Origin: Rhizobium subbaraonis
GTDB lineage: Bacteria > Pseudomonadota > Alphaproteobacteria > Rhizobiales > Rhizobiaceae
DNA: 64,000 nucleotides
Reading direction: 5' to 3'
Assembly (NCBI RefSeq): GCF_900220975.1
Contig: NZ_OBQD01000013.1
Span: forward strand, 62,001-126,000
Shown: positions 18,960 through 27,737 of the stretch, piece after piece
How positions within the stretch are numbered: the stretch's first letter is position 1
Layout: every line of letters starts with the position of its first letter
The notes under the pieces: generated by a model
Seen by the model: only the letters and a program-made list of their open reading frames with translations
Told to the model about the DNA's origin: nothing
Database searches by the model: none
Made by a program: the position numbers and the translations under genes

Positions 18960-20720
18960 ATGATCTCTTTCGTCTTCCGACGTCAAAGTCTAGCCCACAT
19001 CACAACAATGCGCGGCACGCGCGCTGATAGCGGAGCGTTCATCGGCACCAATGCCTGCCGCCGCAAACAGGCGCGCAGGCGTCTCGCCATCCTGATCGGA
19101 ATCTTCTTCATGGCCTATCTCACGCTGGGCGCGCGCCTCGTCCAGTACGGCATCTCCGAGCCGCTGCAATCCGCCTCGATCGACACCGGCGCGCATGCCG
19201 TCGCCTCCCGCCCCAATCTCGTCGACCGCAACGGCCTGCTGCTGGCGACGGACCTCAACACGGTCTCGCTCTATGCCGAGCCGCGCCGCATCATCGATGC
19301 CGACGAGGTGGTGGAGAAGCTGGCGCTGGTCGTGCCGAACCTCGACTGGCGCGAGACGCACCGCAAGCTGCGCTCCGACAGCGCCTTCCAATGGCTGCGC
19401 CGGCAGCTGACGCCCAAGCAGCAGGCCGATATCCTGGCGCTCGGCCTGCCCGGCATCGGCTTCCGGCCGGAAAAGCGGCGCTTCTATCCCGGCGGCGCCA
19501 CCGCCGCCCATATCGTCGGCCATGTCAATGTCGACAACCAGGGGCTGGCCGGCATGGAGCGCTATCTCGACCAGCAGGGCCTGGCGGACCTGCGCGCCGC
19601 CGGCCTTACCAACGACACGCGGCTCGAACCGGTGAAGCTCTCCATCGACCTGCGCGTCCAGAACATCGTGCGCGACGTCGTCGCCAAGGCGATGGCCGAT
19701 TACGAGGCGGAAGCGGCCGGCGCCGTGATCCTCGACGCGGAGACCGGCGAGGTGCTCGCCATGGCCTCGGTTCCCGACTACGACCCGAACGAGCCGTCCC
19801 GGCGCCTTGCCGACGGCAGCGTCGACAAGGAATATGAGAAGGGCTGGTTCAACCGCATCAGCAACGCGACCTTCGAGATGGGCTCGACCTTCAAGAGCTT
19901 CACGCTCGCCATGGGGCTGGACGAGGGCAAGATCACGCTCGGCTCCGTCGTCGACGCCTCCCGCCCCATCCGCATGGGCGGCTTCACCATCCGGGATTTC
20001 AAGGGCAAGAACCGCCCGCTCTCCATTCCGGAAGTGTTCCAGTATTCCTCCAATATCGGCACCGCCGCGGTGGCCGACATGGTCGGCATCGACGGCCACC
20101 GGCAGTTCCTCACGCGGCTCGGCCTGCTCTCGAAACTGGAGACGGAAATGCCCGGCGTCGCGACGCCCACCCAGCCGCGGGCCTGGAAGAAGATCAATTC
20201 CGTCACGATCTCCTTCGGCCATGGCGTGGCGACGACGCCCCTGCAGACCGCCGTCGCCGCCGCCGCGCTGATGAACGGCGGCTACCTCATCCCGCCGACC
20301 TTCCTTCCGCGCACGAAGGAGGCGGCGCAGTCGCTCGCGACGCGCGTCCTCAAGGACGAGACGAGCGCCGACATGCGCTATCTCTACGATTGGAACGGCC
20401 AGAGGGGCTCGGGCCGGAATGCGCAGGTCGAGGGCTTTCACATCGGCGGCAAGACCGGCACGGCCGACAAGGTGATCGACGGGCGCTATGCCAGGAACAT
20501 CAACTTCAACGCCTTCGTCGCCGCCTTCCCCATGGACAAGCCGCGCTACATCGTCCTGTCCATCATCGATGCCCCGCGCACCGGCGAGAATGGCGGGCGC
20601 ACCGCCGCCTCCACCGCCGCGCCGATGATAAAGGCGATCCTCAGCCGTGTCGCACCGCTTCTGGGCGTTAAACCACATTTCGATGATCCCACCATAGAAA
20701 CACGGCTCATCGACTACTAG
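18960..20720 (+). CDS. Class B penicillin-binding protein (FtsI/PBP2-like transpeptidase)
   Basis: A 586-residue D,D-transpeptidase: one N-terminal membrane helix (LAILIGIFFMAYLTLGARL), a PBP dimerisation domain, then the catalytic domain with SxxK as STFK, SxN as SSN and KTGTA, all intact. It makes 4-3 peptidoglycan cross-links, normally at the septum. The ATG at 18960 is preferred over TTG at 18945. A cargo copy alongside chromosomal ftsI is unusual and groups with the L,D-transpeptidases nearby. The GC-rich codon use is like that of a host chromosomal gene. Confidence 0.85.
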   Translation: MISFVFRRQSLAHITTMRGTRADSGAFIGTNACRRKQARRRLAILIGIFFMAYLTLGARLVQYGISEPLQSASIDTGAHAVASRPNLVDRNGLLLATDLNTVSLYAEPRRIIDADEVVEKLALVVPNLDWRETHRKLRSDSAFQWLRRQLTPKQQADILALGLPGIGFRPEKRRFYPGGATAAHIVGHVNVDNQGLAGMERYLDQQGLADLRAAGLTNDTRLEPVKLSIDLRVQNIVRDVVAKAMADYEAEAAGAVILDAETGEVLAMASVPDYDPNEPSRRLADGSVDKEYEKGWFNRISNATFEMGSTFKSFTLAMGLDEGKITLGSVVDASRPIRMGGFTIRDFKGKNRPLSIPEVFQYSSNIGTAAVADMVGIDGHRQFLTRLGLLSKLETEMPGVATPTQPRAWKKINSVTISFGHGVATTPLQTAVAAAALMNGGYLIPPTFLPRTKEAAQSLATRVLKDETSADMRYLYDWNGQRGSGRNAQVEGFHIGGKTGTADKVIDGRYARNINFNAFVAAFPMDKPRYIVLSIIDAPRTGENGGRTAASTAAPMIKAILSRVAPLLGVKPHFDDPTIETRLIDY

Positions 20721-20832
20721 TCTGACGACCAATGCACGATCGGCCGAACAAAACGAGCATCAACGGCTTATTAAGCTTTCGTTGACCATAATTCTCACCA
20801 GCAATCTGCGGCGGAGCGTCTCCACCCCCGTG

Positions 20833-22164
20833 ATGTATCTCGTTTGGATCGGAACTGCTGTGTCTGAGTATCCTATCATTGCGTCTCTGGCGCGCGTGTT
20901 CCATGCTGCCGCCAGCAAGGGGATCGAGACGATTGCGCGCTGGGTTGCGCGGGCCCCCGCCATCATCATCGCCGCCGCGTCGACCGTTGCCCTGACCGCT
21001 GCTGCGGCCGCCGCGGAAGATCGATCGCTGAAACTGTTCTTCACCCACACCGGCGAGCGAGCGACGATCACCTTCAAGCGCGACGGCAGGTTCGACCCGA
21101 AGGGCCTCGCGCAGATCAACCGCTTCCTGCGCGACTGGCGCCGGAACGAACCGGCCCGCATGGACCCGCGCCTGCTCGACCTCGTCTGGGAAGTCTACCA
21201 GCGCAGCGGCGCGAAGGATTACATCCACATCGTCTCCGCCTACCGCTCACCTGCCACCAACAACATGCTGCGCGGCCGTTCGCGCAGTTCGGGCGTCGCC
21301 AAGAACAGCCAGCATACGCTGGGCAAGGCGATGGACTTCTTCATTCCCGGCGTGAAGCTGGCGAAGCTCAGGGCCATCGCCATGCAGATGCAGGTCGGCG
21401 GTGTTGGCTACTATCCGAGATCGGGCTCGCCCTTCGTGCACCTCGATGTCGGCAATGTACGCGCCTGGCCGCGTATGTCGCGCCACGAACTGGTTCGCAT
21501 CTTTCCAAACGGCAAGACGCTCCACCTTCCCGCCGATGGAAAGCCGCTGCCCGGATACAATGTGGCCATGGCGGACTACAAGCGTCGCGTCAGCTCGAAA
21601 TCGATCATGGTCGCCAGCACGGCCGGTGCCTCCCGGTCACTCGATCGGGCCGCCACGCTGGAGAGCAGCCTCGTAACGGCATTGCTGCCGACACAGAAAA
21701 GCCGAGCGGAAAAAGCTCTGGAGAGGCAGGTCACCCGCCCGGCGGATGTTGAACAATCGGCGTTCTTCGACCTTGCGGCGATCACCGTGCCGCTCCCGAC
21801 GTTCCGGTCGACCGAAAGCGAGCGCGCTGTTCCGGCAAGCATCTCCGCATTCATCCCGTCTTCGTCGTTCAAGGCGATGGGTGGTCTAAGGATGCCGGGG
21901 CAGCTATTGCGGCAGCCCACCGCCGCCGAGTCCAGCCTCGCCGATTTCAGTCAAGAGGTTGGACCGGTCACATGGATAGTTTCCGACAAAGCACTCCTCG
22001 GTTGGGCGCTCGCCCCCGCCGAGGCGCTTGAACGATTGACGCTTCCGGCTAGCCTGAAGCAAGACGTCGCGAGCACGAACGACACCCGAAGCGGCAACCG
22101 GGCAAAGCGCACACTTGATCAACCTGGCGAGTTCAACTCCGATCGCTTCGGATCAGACGGCTGA
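20833..22164 (+). CDS. DUF882/M15-type murein peptidase-like protein
   Basis: An exported protein of about 443 residues. After a hydrophobic signal (APAIIIAAASTVALTAAAAAA) comes a DUF882 (YcbK/MepK-like, peptidase M15) domain with the zinc-site pattern SAYRSPATN, SQHTLGKAMDFF and FVHLDVG. It probably cleaves peptidoglycan cross-links. About 200 C-terminal residues show no known domain. The start is uncertain: ATG 20833, TTG 20782 or a downstream codon. It directly follows the PBP2 gene and may form a synthesis/cleavage pair with it. Confidence 0.75.
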   Translation: MYLVWIGTAVSEYPIIASLARVFHAAASKGIETIARWVARAPAIIIAAASTVALTAAAAAAEDRSLKLFFTHTGERATITFKRDGRFDPKGLAQINRFLRDWRRNEPARMDPRLLDLVWEVYQRSGAKDYIHIVSAYRSPATNNMLRGRSRSSGVAKNSQHTLGKAMDFFIPGVKLAKLRAIAMQMQVGGVGYYPRSGSPFVHLDVGNVRAWPRMSRHELVRIFPNGKTLHLPADGKPLPGYNVAMADYKRRVSSKSIMVASTAGASRSLDRAATLESSLVTALLPTQKSRAEKALERQVTRPADVEQSAFFDLAAITVPLPTFRSTESERAVPASISAFIPSSSFKAMGGLRMPGQLLRQPTAAESSLADFSQEVGPVTWIVSDKALLGWALAPAEALERLTLPASLKQDVASTNDTRSGNRAKRTLDQPGEFNSDRFGSDG

Positions 22165-22598
22165 TTGACCCGCGGGTTCGCGAATACTGGGCGTGGCGTG
22201 CGTTTTGCTGGTTCTTCAAACCTATGTGGTGGCTGGTATTCTGTCTATCGAGCCAGAATAAGAGCGGCAAACCGGTCGTAACCATACCCTCGTACGTCTG
22301 GATCGACTTCTGGGCTTTCGGTAGATGAGTATACGGAGAGATCGCGCGAGACGGCTTCGAGTCTATCGGCTGCGCTTGTGGGACAACGCCACCCGTATCG
22401 AAACTCATCCCTGCTGCCGACAGGATAACGCGACCGAAACGCATGGCGTTTTGAAAGAGGCCCGTAGTTGGCTCGATGACAGAAGGACCAAACGCACGGC
22501 CATGATGACAATTTGCGATCGGTAGGCCCATTTCTGGTCACCCGGCCGAATCGCCGGGCGGCCCATTCCTGCGGCCGGCGTTCGTACTGGCGGCGGCG
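22165..22598. other. Intergenic region
   Basis: Only short frames with no family resemblance on either strand. Two convergent genes end here, so only terminators are expected; no strong hairpin was seen. Confidence 0.5.
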
Positions 22599-23198
22599 TT
22601 ACTTGACGCTACCAACGGCGTCGGCGCGGCCATCCTGAAGCTTGACCCACTTGCCGGCATTGGCTGAGGACTGACGCTTCAGATAGCGGTATTCGGTTTC
22701 GGACCAGAGCAAGATCTTGTTTCGCATGTTGTCAAGAACGAAGTCCCCGCGGTCGGTGCGCAACGTCAGGACGGCATGCCCCTGCCCGCTCGGTTGCAGC
22801 ACAACGGTAATCAGCAGGTTTGAAGGCGAGATGCCGGCTTCGACGAGGTTCTTTCGCTTGATCAGGACGTAGTCTTCGCAATCAGCCGCCGTTTCGGGAT
22901 AAGTCCACAATTCTTCCACCCCGTATATTTCCATATCTGTCAGCGGTGCGAAATCCACATTCGCGGTGTAGTTCACATTGACGATGGTTTTCCAGTTTTC
23001 TTGAGTCAGCGTCAGCGGGCCGCGGTCTTCACCGTTGGAACGGCATTCATCACTGTATTTCTTGCAGAACTCATAGTGACCTATTGGTTGGCTGGTTGCT
23101 CCCGCGAGCTCCATTGTGGCAGGAAGAGCCATCGCAGCCTGAACTGCGGCAAGAGAAAAGAAAAACGCGAATGCCCCTGTCTTGAGTATTTTTGTCAT
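22599..23198 (-). CDS. Transglutaminase-like cysteine peptidase (BTLCP, LapG-like)
   Basis: A 199-residue exported protein of PF06035 with signal peptide (residues 1-24). The catalytic triad is visible: Cys in ADCEDYVLIKR, His in GHAVLTLRTDRG and Asp in FVLDN. Family members such as LapG cleave large surface adhesins in the periplasm. A paralogue lies at 29792-30400 (shared PIGHYEFCK, EFWTYP-like and YLKRQS segments). No adhesin or LapD-like gene is in the window, so the substrate is unknown. Confidence 0.8.
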   Translation of the reverse strand: MTKILKTGAFAFFFSLAAVQAAMALPATMELAGATSQPIGHYEFCKKYSDECRSNGEDRGPLTLTQENWKTIVNVNYTANVDFAPLTDMEIYGVEELWTYPETAADCEDYVLIKRKNLVEAGISPSNLLITVVLQPSGQGHAVLTLRTDRGDFVLDNMRNKILLWSETEYRYLKRQSSANAGKWVKLQDGRADAVGSVK

Positions 23199-23952
23199 TG
23201 TTCTATCCCTGTTTGATAATGGGACAATGACATTGAATTTTTGACTTCTCGCAAAGGATAGAAGTATAAGTTAGCTCAAATCAATATAGAATAAGCAGAA
23301 AATGAAGTGATAAATTGATTTTTACTTTAGGCGTATTTGATTAAATTTTTAGCGAAAATTCAGAGGGTGCCGATGAGACGTTGATCCGGCAACGCACTGA
23401 TTCCGCGACATTCTTCGCTTCATCTTTGCTGTGGGATCGTGAGAAAATGCGCATCGCATGTCCAACGACGGGCGTTGTCGACGGGTTAGTTGAACCCTGG
23501 AGTGTCCAGAAAGGCACGGCCGGACTGGGTTGACGGTCCAAAATATTGTCATCTTGAGAAATTTTCCTTCTGAAAGCTTTTCCCATGGCGAACCGCCCGC
23601 GACGGCGCTCCGGGGCCGACAGATCGATGGACACCACCTCAGTATTACCTGCTCTGTCCTCGGCGCTCAGGTCGTGATGTCGCCAGTGTTCATGGGCTTG
23701 CGACCGACCAGTGCGGCGTCAGCCACGTATTCCGGTACGACCGTTCTGCAGGCAGAATAAAAGGCGGTCTTAACTCATGCGGGAACTGCCTGCCGAGCAG
23801 CAGAAGAAGGCACTCGTCGAGCCAAAGCGCGAGCGAGACGACCCGGCCGAGGCGTTCGAGGACAATGTTGTCTTACTCTATGTCGGCCTCGCCGCCTCGA
23901 AGACGAGCCGCCGTAGATCGCTTCAGGCATAGCGGCCGATTACCCGGAACGC
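23199..23952. other. Gene-poor region
   Basis: The first about 140 bases are AT-rich and should contain the promoter of the BTLCP gene. The rest has only weak short frames, including a 50-codon frame starting at ATG 23777 with mostly charged residues (MRELPAEQQKKALVEPKRER) that may be a gene remnant. Nothing recognised. Confidence 0.4.
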
Positions 23953-24873
23953 TTACTCGTGCCGGCTGAGAGGAGCGCCCCGCGGGTCCACCTGGACAGT
24001 GACATGATCGATATCGCGATGCTCCTTTAGCCATGAAGCCACAAGCGGCGGCAGGGAGAGCGGATCGATCCCTGCGTCAGGGCTGACATGGACCGTGGCG
24101 ACGATACTCTCATCCGTTAGCGTCCAGGCATGGAAGTGACCAGCCTCGGCGATGCCCGGGAGAGCACGCAGGCCCGCTTCGATATCATCAGCATTGATAC
24201 CCTCCGGCGTGGCCTGCAGGAGGACACGAATGGAATCGGAAACCAGTCCCCAGGCCGACCGGATGACCAAGCCAGCGACCAGCACCGAGAGAAGTGGATC
24301 GAGAATGCTCCACCCGGTGAGCATGATACCGACGGCTGCTGCGATTGCGCCGACCGATCCGAGAAGGTCGCCGACGACGTGAAGAAGCGCCCCGCGCAGG
24401 TTGCTGTCACCGCTGTCGCCAGACCATAGCGCATACGCGCCGACAACGTTCACGATCAGGCCGACGACCGCGACCACGAGCATTGGCCCGGCGAGAATCT
24501 CCGCGGGCTGGATGATGCGCTGCACGGCTTCCCAGGCGATCCATGCGACGAGCAACAGTAGGGTTGCACCATTGGCGAGGGCCGCCAGAACCCGAACACG
24601 GTGAAAACCATAGGTCCGCTGTGCATCGATCGGCCAGCGCGCAACACGATATGCGACAAGCGCAAGCAGAAGGGCCGCTGAATCCGAGACCATGTGTCCG
24701 GCGTCCGCGATCAGGGCTAGAGAACCTGCGAGCCAACCACCGACCGCCTGCACCAGCGCATAGCCGGCCGTCAGGATGAACACGAGCCTGATCCGACGTT
24801 CGTTCGATTTCGTCACCTCCTTTCCATGTTGATGGTCATGATCGCCATCCGAATGTACCGACTCGTTGCTCAT
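23953..24873 (-). CDS. CDF-family divalent metal cation exporter (CzcD/ZitB-like)
   Basis: A 306-residue cation diffusion facilitator. The N-terminus has a His-rich stretch (HSDGDHDHQHGK); helix II carries the ADAGHMVSD metal site and helix V the HVVGDLLGS site (HxxxD in both, typical for Zn/Cd). A cytoplasmic C-terminal domain follows (HFHAWTLTDE). It exports Zn(II), Cd(II) or Co(II) in exchange for protons. The start ATG at 24873 is used; longer frames upstream lack family similarity. Confidence 0.9.
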   Translation of the reverse strand: MSNESVHSDGDHDHQHGKEVTKSNERRIRLVFILTAGYALVQAVGGWLAGSLALIADAGHMVSDSAALLLALVAYRVARWPIDAQRTYGFHRVRVLAALANGATLLLLVAWIAWEAVQRIIQPAEILAGPMLVVAVVGLIVNVVGAYALWSGDSGDSNLRGALLHVVGDLLGSVGAIAAAVGIMLTGWSILDPLLSVLVAGLVIRSAWGLVSDSIRVLLQATPEGINADDIEAGLRALPGIAEAGHFHAWTLTDESIVATVHVSPDAGIDPLSLPPLVASWLKEHRDIDHVTVQVDPRGAPLSRHE

Positions 24874-25058
24874 GTCTTCGTACCCCGTTCCGTCCTCGAC
24901 GCGCCGGCACGAAAACTGGTGCGGCAGCCGGCCGACGTCAACCGCCTGAAGCGCGTGGAAGGTGTCCATATGCCGCATTTGTGAAAGGCAGGCTGTCCCC
25001 GTTCTGGCGAAAACTTTGGTAAAACAGCATCCGGACCAAGAGTTGGAGAACCTGTGCC

Positions 25059-25574
25059 ATGCGCATGACCACCTGCGTCGCGACAATGCTTGCTGCTGTG
25101 TTGCCTGCTTTCGCTGCCATCGCCTCTGACGAGGTATCCTTGCATGAGAACCCACCCCGCGCCTTATTGGTCGAGCATGCCGAGCTCCTTGTGGAGGATG
25201 ACGCGAGCGGGAAAGCCAAGGCCTTCCTGACGATCTGGAACGGAACCGACGGCGAGATGCGTCTCACGTCGGTCGCCAGTGAAACGTTCCGATCGGTTTC
25301 AGCCTTGTCGCCAACATCCAGCGATAGCCGTTCGGGACTGCGTCGTCCCGAGGATTTCCTCCCGATCCCCGCTCATGCCGAGCTGAGGATGCAGCCAAAT
25401 GGAATTCGGCTCCTTCTTGACGATCCAATCTCCGACGGAAAGGCGAGCCAGGGCGAACGCCTGACACTAATTTTCGACGATGGCACCAATCTGGAGGTCA
25501 CCGCCGATATCATCAATTCTAGCGGCAAGCTCGTCAGACATCACCATGGACAGGCCGAAGCCGAACCGGACTGA
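25059..25574 (+). CDS. PCu(A)C-like periplasmic protein
   Basis: A 171-residue exported protein whose middle part (AFLTIWNGTDGEMRLTSVAS and IPAHAELRMQPNGIRLLLDD) matches the PCu(A)C copper-chaperone fold. The canonical His-Met copper ligands are mostly replaced, but the C-terminus ends in a His cluster (RHHHGQAE), so it may bind another metal. It is divergent from the CDF exporter gene, sharing a 185-base promoter region. Confidence 0.65.
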   Translation: MRMTTCVATMLAAVLPAFAAIASDEVSLHENPPRALLVEHAELLVEDDASGKAKAFLTIWNGTDGEMRLTSVASETFRSVSALSPTSSDSRSGLRRPEDFLPIPAHAELRMQPNGIRLLLDDPISDGKASQGERLTLIFDDGTNLEVTADIINSSGKLVRHHHGQAEAEPD

Positions 25575-25766
25575 ATTGTGTTGACGGAGGGAATTGGTAG
25601 AGACGGGACGGAGCGTTCAGTAAATCTGTTCTTCCGCGCTGTCGTGCGAGGTTAATCGGTTTGGAGCCTCTTCGACCTCCTCACCCATGCCGATATCGGG
25701 CGCGGCGGGATGGAACATAGGCCCGCCCTGAATGGTTACAGGAGTTCATTTCAAAGGAGTAATGAA

Positions 25767-26063
25767 ATGGATCATGCCAACCACACGCGACTAGCAGAAG
25801 CCGAACTCACGCCCTCAGTTCTCGAAGGGGCGACAGTCTATGGAGCCGATGATCAAAAGGTCGGGAAGGTCGATCACGTTCATGGAGCGGGTCCTGGAAG
25901 CACCGTTATCATCGATGTCGGCGGCTTTCTCGGCATCGGCGCCAAGCCGGTCTCCGTCCCCATCATCGATCTCGATTTCATGCGGGACGAAGACGGCGAT
26001 GTTCACGCCGTGACTGCATGGACCAAGGATCAGCTCAAGGAGATGCCCGAACATCGCGACTGA
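25767..26063 (+). CDS. PRC-barrel domain protein
   Basis: A 98-residue soluble protein with a PRC-barrel fold (residues 15-90: GATVYGADDQKVGKVDHV, then VIIDVGGFLGIGAKPVSVP). The ATG at 25767 has an AAAGGAG site. In rhizobia such proteins are common stress-related cytoplasmic proteins without defined activity. Confidence 0.75.
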   Translation: MDHANHTRLAEAELTPSVLEGATVYGADDQKVGKVDHVHGAGPGSTVIIDVGGFLGIGAKPVSVPIIDLDFMRDEDGDVHAVTAWTKDQLKEMPEHRD

Positions 26064-26121
26064 CCATAAGGCCCGGCACAATGCCGGGCCATTTTCCCGG
26101 CCAAGCCCCGAAAGCGCCCTC

Positions 26122-26244
26122 CTATTGGCTCTCCGACTGGAACAGTTCCATCGGGTTCCATACCGCCAGGACGCCGATCATGCTGAACACTATCGAGGTG
26201 GCCACGAGCACGAAAATCGCAATAAATACCACTTTTCTCAGCAT
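26122..26244 (-). CDS. Very small membrane protein
   Basis: A 40-residue single-helix protein (VVFIAIFVLVATSIVFSMIGVLAVW). The ATG at 26244 has a GAGGG site and starts 7 bases after the upstream gene's stop, so it is probably translated as the last gene of the zinc-ribbon/MerR operon. Confidence 0.5.
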   Translation of the reverse strand: MLRKVVFIAIFVLVATSIVFSMIGVLAVWNPMELFQSESQ

Positions 26245-26251
26245 TCTACCC

Positions 26252-26686
26252 TCATCGTATTGGGCCTCGGACGATGCGCAGGGCAAATGACACAACGGCC
26301 GGTAGGACCGTGAGGACGACAATACCCAAAAACCAGATAGCAAGAATGGCCGGTTTTGCGATCATCTCTGCGAAGCCAAGTATCTGGCCGGCAATCCCGG
26401 TGCTCTTGAGTAGCTGGACGGTCTCTCCGGCAACCTTTCCGCCAACGGCCTCCGCCAGCCCTTGCCCGCCGTCGACAACGCCCAGAACGATGACCTTCAA
26501 CCAGGTGATCAATGGGTCTACCGCGAGATATCCCAACAGGCACAGCCCCGTCCACCCGATCATCAGCGCAAAGATGCCAAACCATATCAATGACTTGCCA
26601 TTTCTCGGACGATCTGAAGGGTCCTTTGAAACTGCCAAAGCGCTCCAGCCTCGCGGCTGATCGCCATTCTCCTCGTGTTGAGTCAT
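26252..26686 (-). CDS. Hypothetical membrane protein
   Basis: A 144-residue protein with helices at about residues 34-57 and 108-135 separated by an amphipathic, Gly/Ala-rich segment. No family recognised. It lies 49 bases downstream of a MerR-family gene in the operon led by a zinc-ribbon protein, which suggests a metal-stress role. Confidence 0.6.
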   Translation of the reverse strand: MTQHEENGDQPRGWSALAVSKDPSDRPRNGKSLIWFGIFALMIGWTGLCLLGYLAVDPLITWLKVIVLGVVDGGQGLAEAVGGKVAGETVQLLKSTGIAGQILGFAEMIAKPAILAIWFLGIVVLTVLPAVVSFALRIVRGPIR

Positions 26687-26735
26687 CAAACGTTCCTGTT
26701 ATGATTTTCAGCCGTGTTCACGACTGCCTCGCTTG

Positions 26736-27158
26736 TCAGTGCTGCTCGTGCGTCGAGAGATCGTGGGAGGCAAGCGCTCTGATGACGTAACAGTTTCCAA
26801 CCTGATTGGAGTGGTCGCACGTTGTTATCCGGACAAGTTCCTCTTCGAGCTTTGTCAAGCGCTTGATCTTGCTACGCACATCCGCCAATCGCTCCGCAGC
26901 GATCCGGTCGGCATCGCGGCATGGTCTTTCCGGATGCTGGTTGAGTTGAATGAGTTCGCGGATAGCCTCTATTGAAAGGCCGAGATTACGGGCGTGCCGG
27001 ATGAATGTCAGCCGTTCCCGCTCTTCATCGGTGTAGCGCCGCTGGTTACCAACAGAACGCTCCGAGTGGGAAAGTAGCCCCATCTGCTCGTAATACCGGA
27101 TCGTTGGGATTTTTACACCGCTGGAGCGGGAAAGGTCACCAATCGTCAGCACGGTCAT
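26736..27158 (-). CDS. MerR-family metal-responsive regulator (PbrR/CadR-like)
   Basis: A 140-residue MerR protein: winged helix with GVKIPTIRYYEQMGLL, then a dimerisation helix and a metal site with Cys80, Cys114 and Cys123, the three-cysteine layout of Hg/Pb/Cd sensors. Its recognition region is nearly identical to that of the MerR at 37299, so both may bind the CTCTAG-type boxes in this window. It is the second gene of an operon whose own promoter (27561-27591) carries such a box, so it is probably autoregulated. Confidence 0.85.
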   Translation of the reverse strand: MTVLTIGDLSRSSGVKIPTIRYYEQMGLLSHSERSVGNQRRYTDEERERLTFIRHARNLGLSIEAIRELIQLNQHPERPCRDADRIAAERLADVRSKIKRLTKLEEELVRITTCDHSNQVGNCYVIRALASHDLSTHEQH

Positions 27159-27190
27159 CCTCCATAGGCCAATCGCGCCGGCCGCACCAC

Positions 27191-27514
27191 TCAGTCGAAA
27201 AGCCGTCCGAGAAATGAACGGTGGCGATCACCTCGGTCATGCCCATGTCCATGACTTTGCCCATGATCGTGACTGGAACTATGGCCGTAGACCTGCTGGG
27301 CCGGCATTGGCCGGTTACGCTCTTGCACGGCAGACGACAGGTCGCCGACACTGCGTTCGATGATCTTGTCCAGTTCGCCGCGATCGAGCCAGACCCCACG
27401 GCACTGGGGACAATAATCAATCTCGATTCCCTGCCGTTCGCTCATGACGAGATTCACACGACATGCGGGGCAATGAAGCCCCTTTGCCACACCGGAATTC
27501 GATACATCACTCAT
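27191..27514 (-). CDS. TFIIB-type zinc-ribbon protein with His-rich tail
   Basis: A 107-residue protein with C15-x2-C18 and C35-x2-C38 forming a zf-TFIIB ribbon (followed by RGVWLDRGELDKII), and a His-rich C-terminus (HSSSHDHGQSHGHGHDRGDRHR). It probably binds zinc or another metal. It is the first gene behind a strong MerR-type promoter, so it is likely metal-induced. Confidence 0.75.
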   Translation of the reverse strand: MSDVSNSGVAKGLHCPACRVNLVMSERQGIEIDYCPQCRGVWLDRGELDKIIERSVGDLSSAVQERNRPMPAQQVYGHSSSHDHGQSHGHGHDRGDRHRSFLGRLFD

Positions 27515-27560
27515 TCCTTGATCCCCGTTTCAACCGGCGCGGTTTCATCGCCGTAAAGCG

Positions 27561-27591
27561 AATGTAAGTTCTCTAGCAACTAGAGGGTCAA
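27561..27591 (-). promoter_or_regulatory. MerR-type promoter of the zinc-ribbon/MerR operon
   Basis: On the minus strand, TTGACC and TACATT are separated by 19 bases, and the spacer CTCTAGTTGCTAGAGAACT contains a near-perfect dyad. This is the clearest match to the shared box. Confidence 0.85.
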
Positions 27592-27737
27592 GAGATACGG
27601 GAAGACTTTGGCGATCGCTGACAAGATGTAGCGGCGCGCGCCCGCCCCGCGAAAATCAAATGGGCGCCGCCAATCCACGCGAACGGGCAGGCAGGACGGC
27701 CGCCCCTTTATCGAGGCTAACTTTTCAACGATGCTCG

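Noticed and set aside
18990-20732. 580-codon minus-strand frame opposite the PBP2 gene
   Set aside because: The PBP2 frame contains all three catalytic motifs; the opposite frame is a GC shadow.
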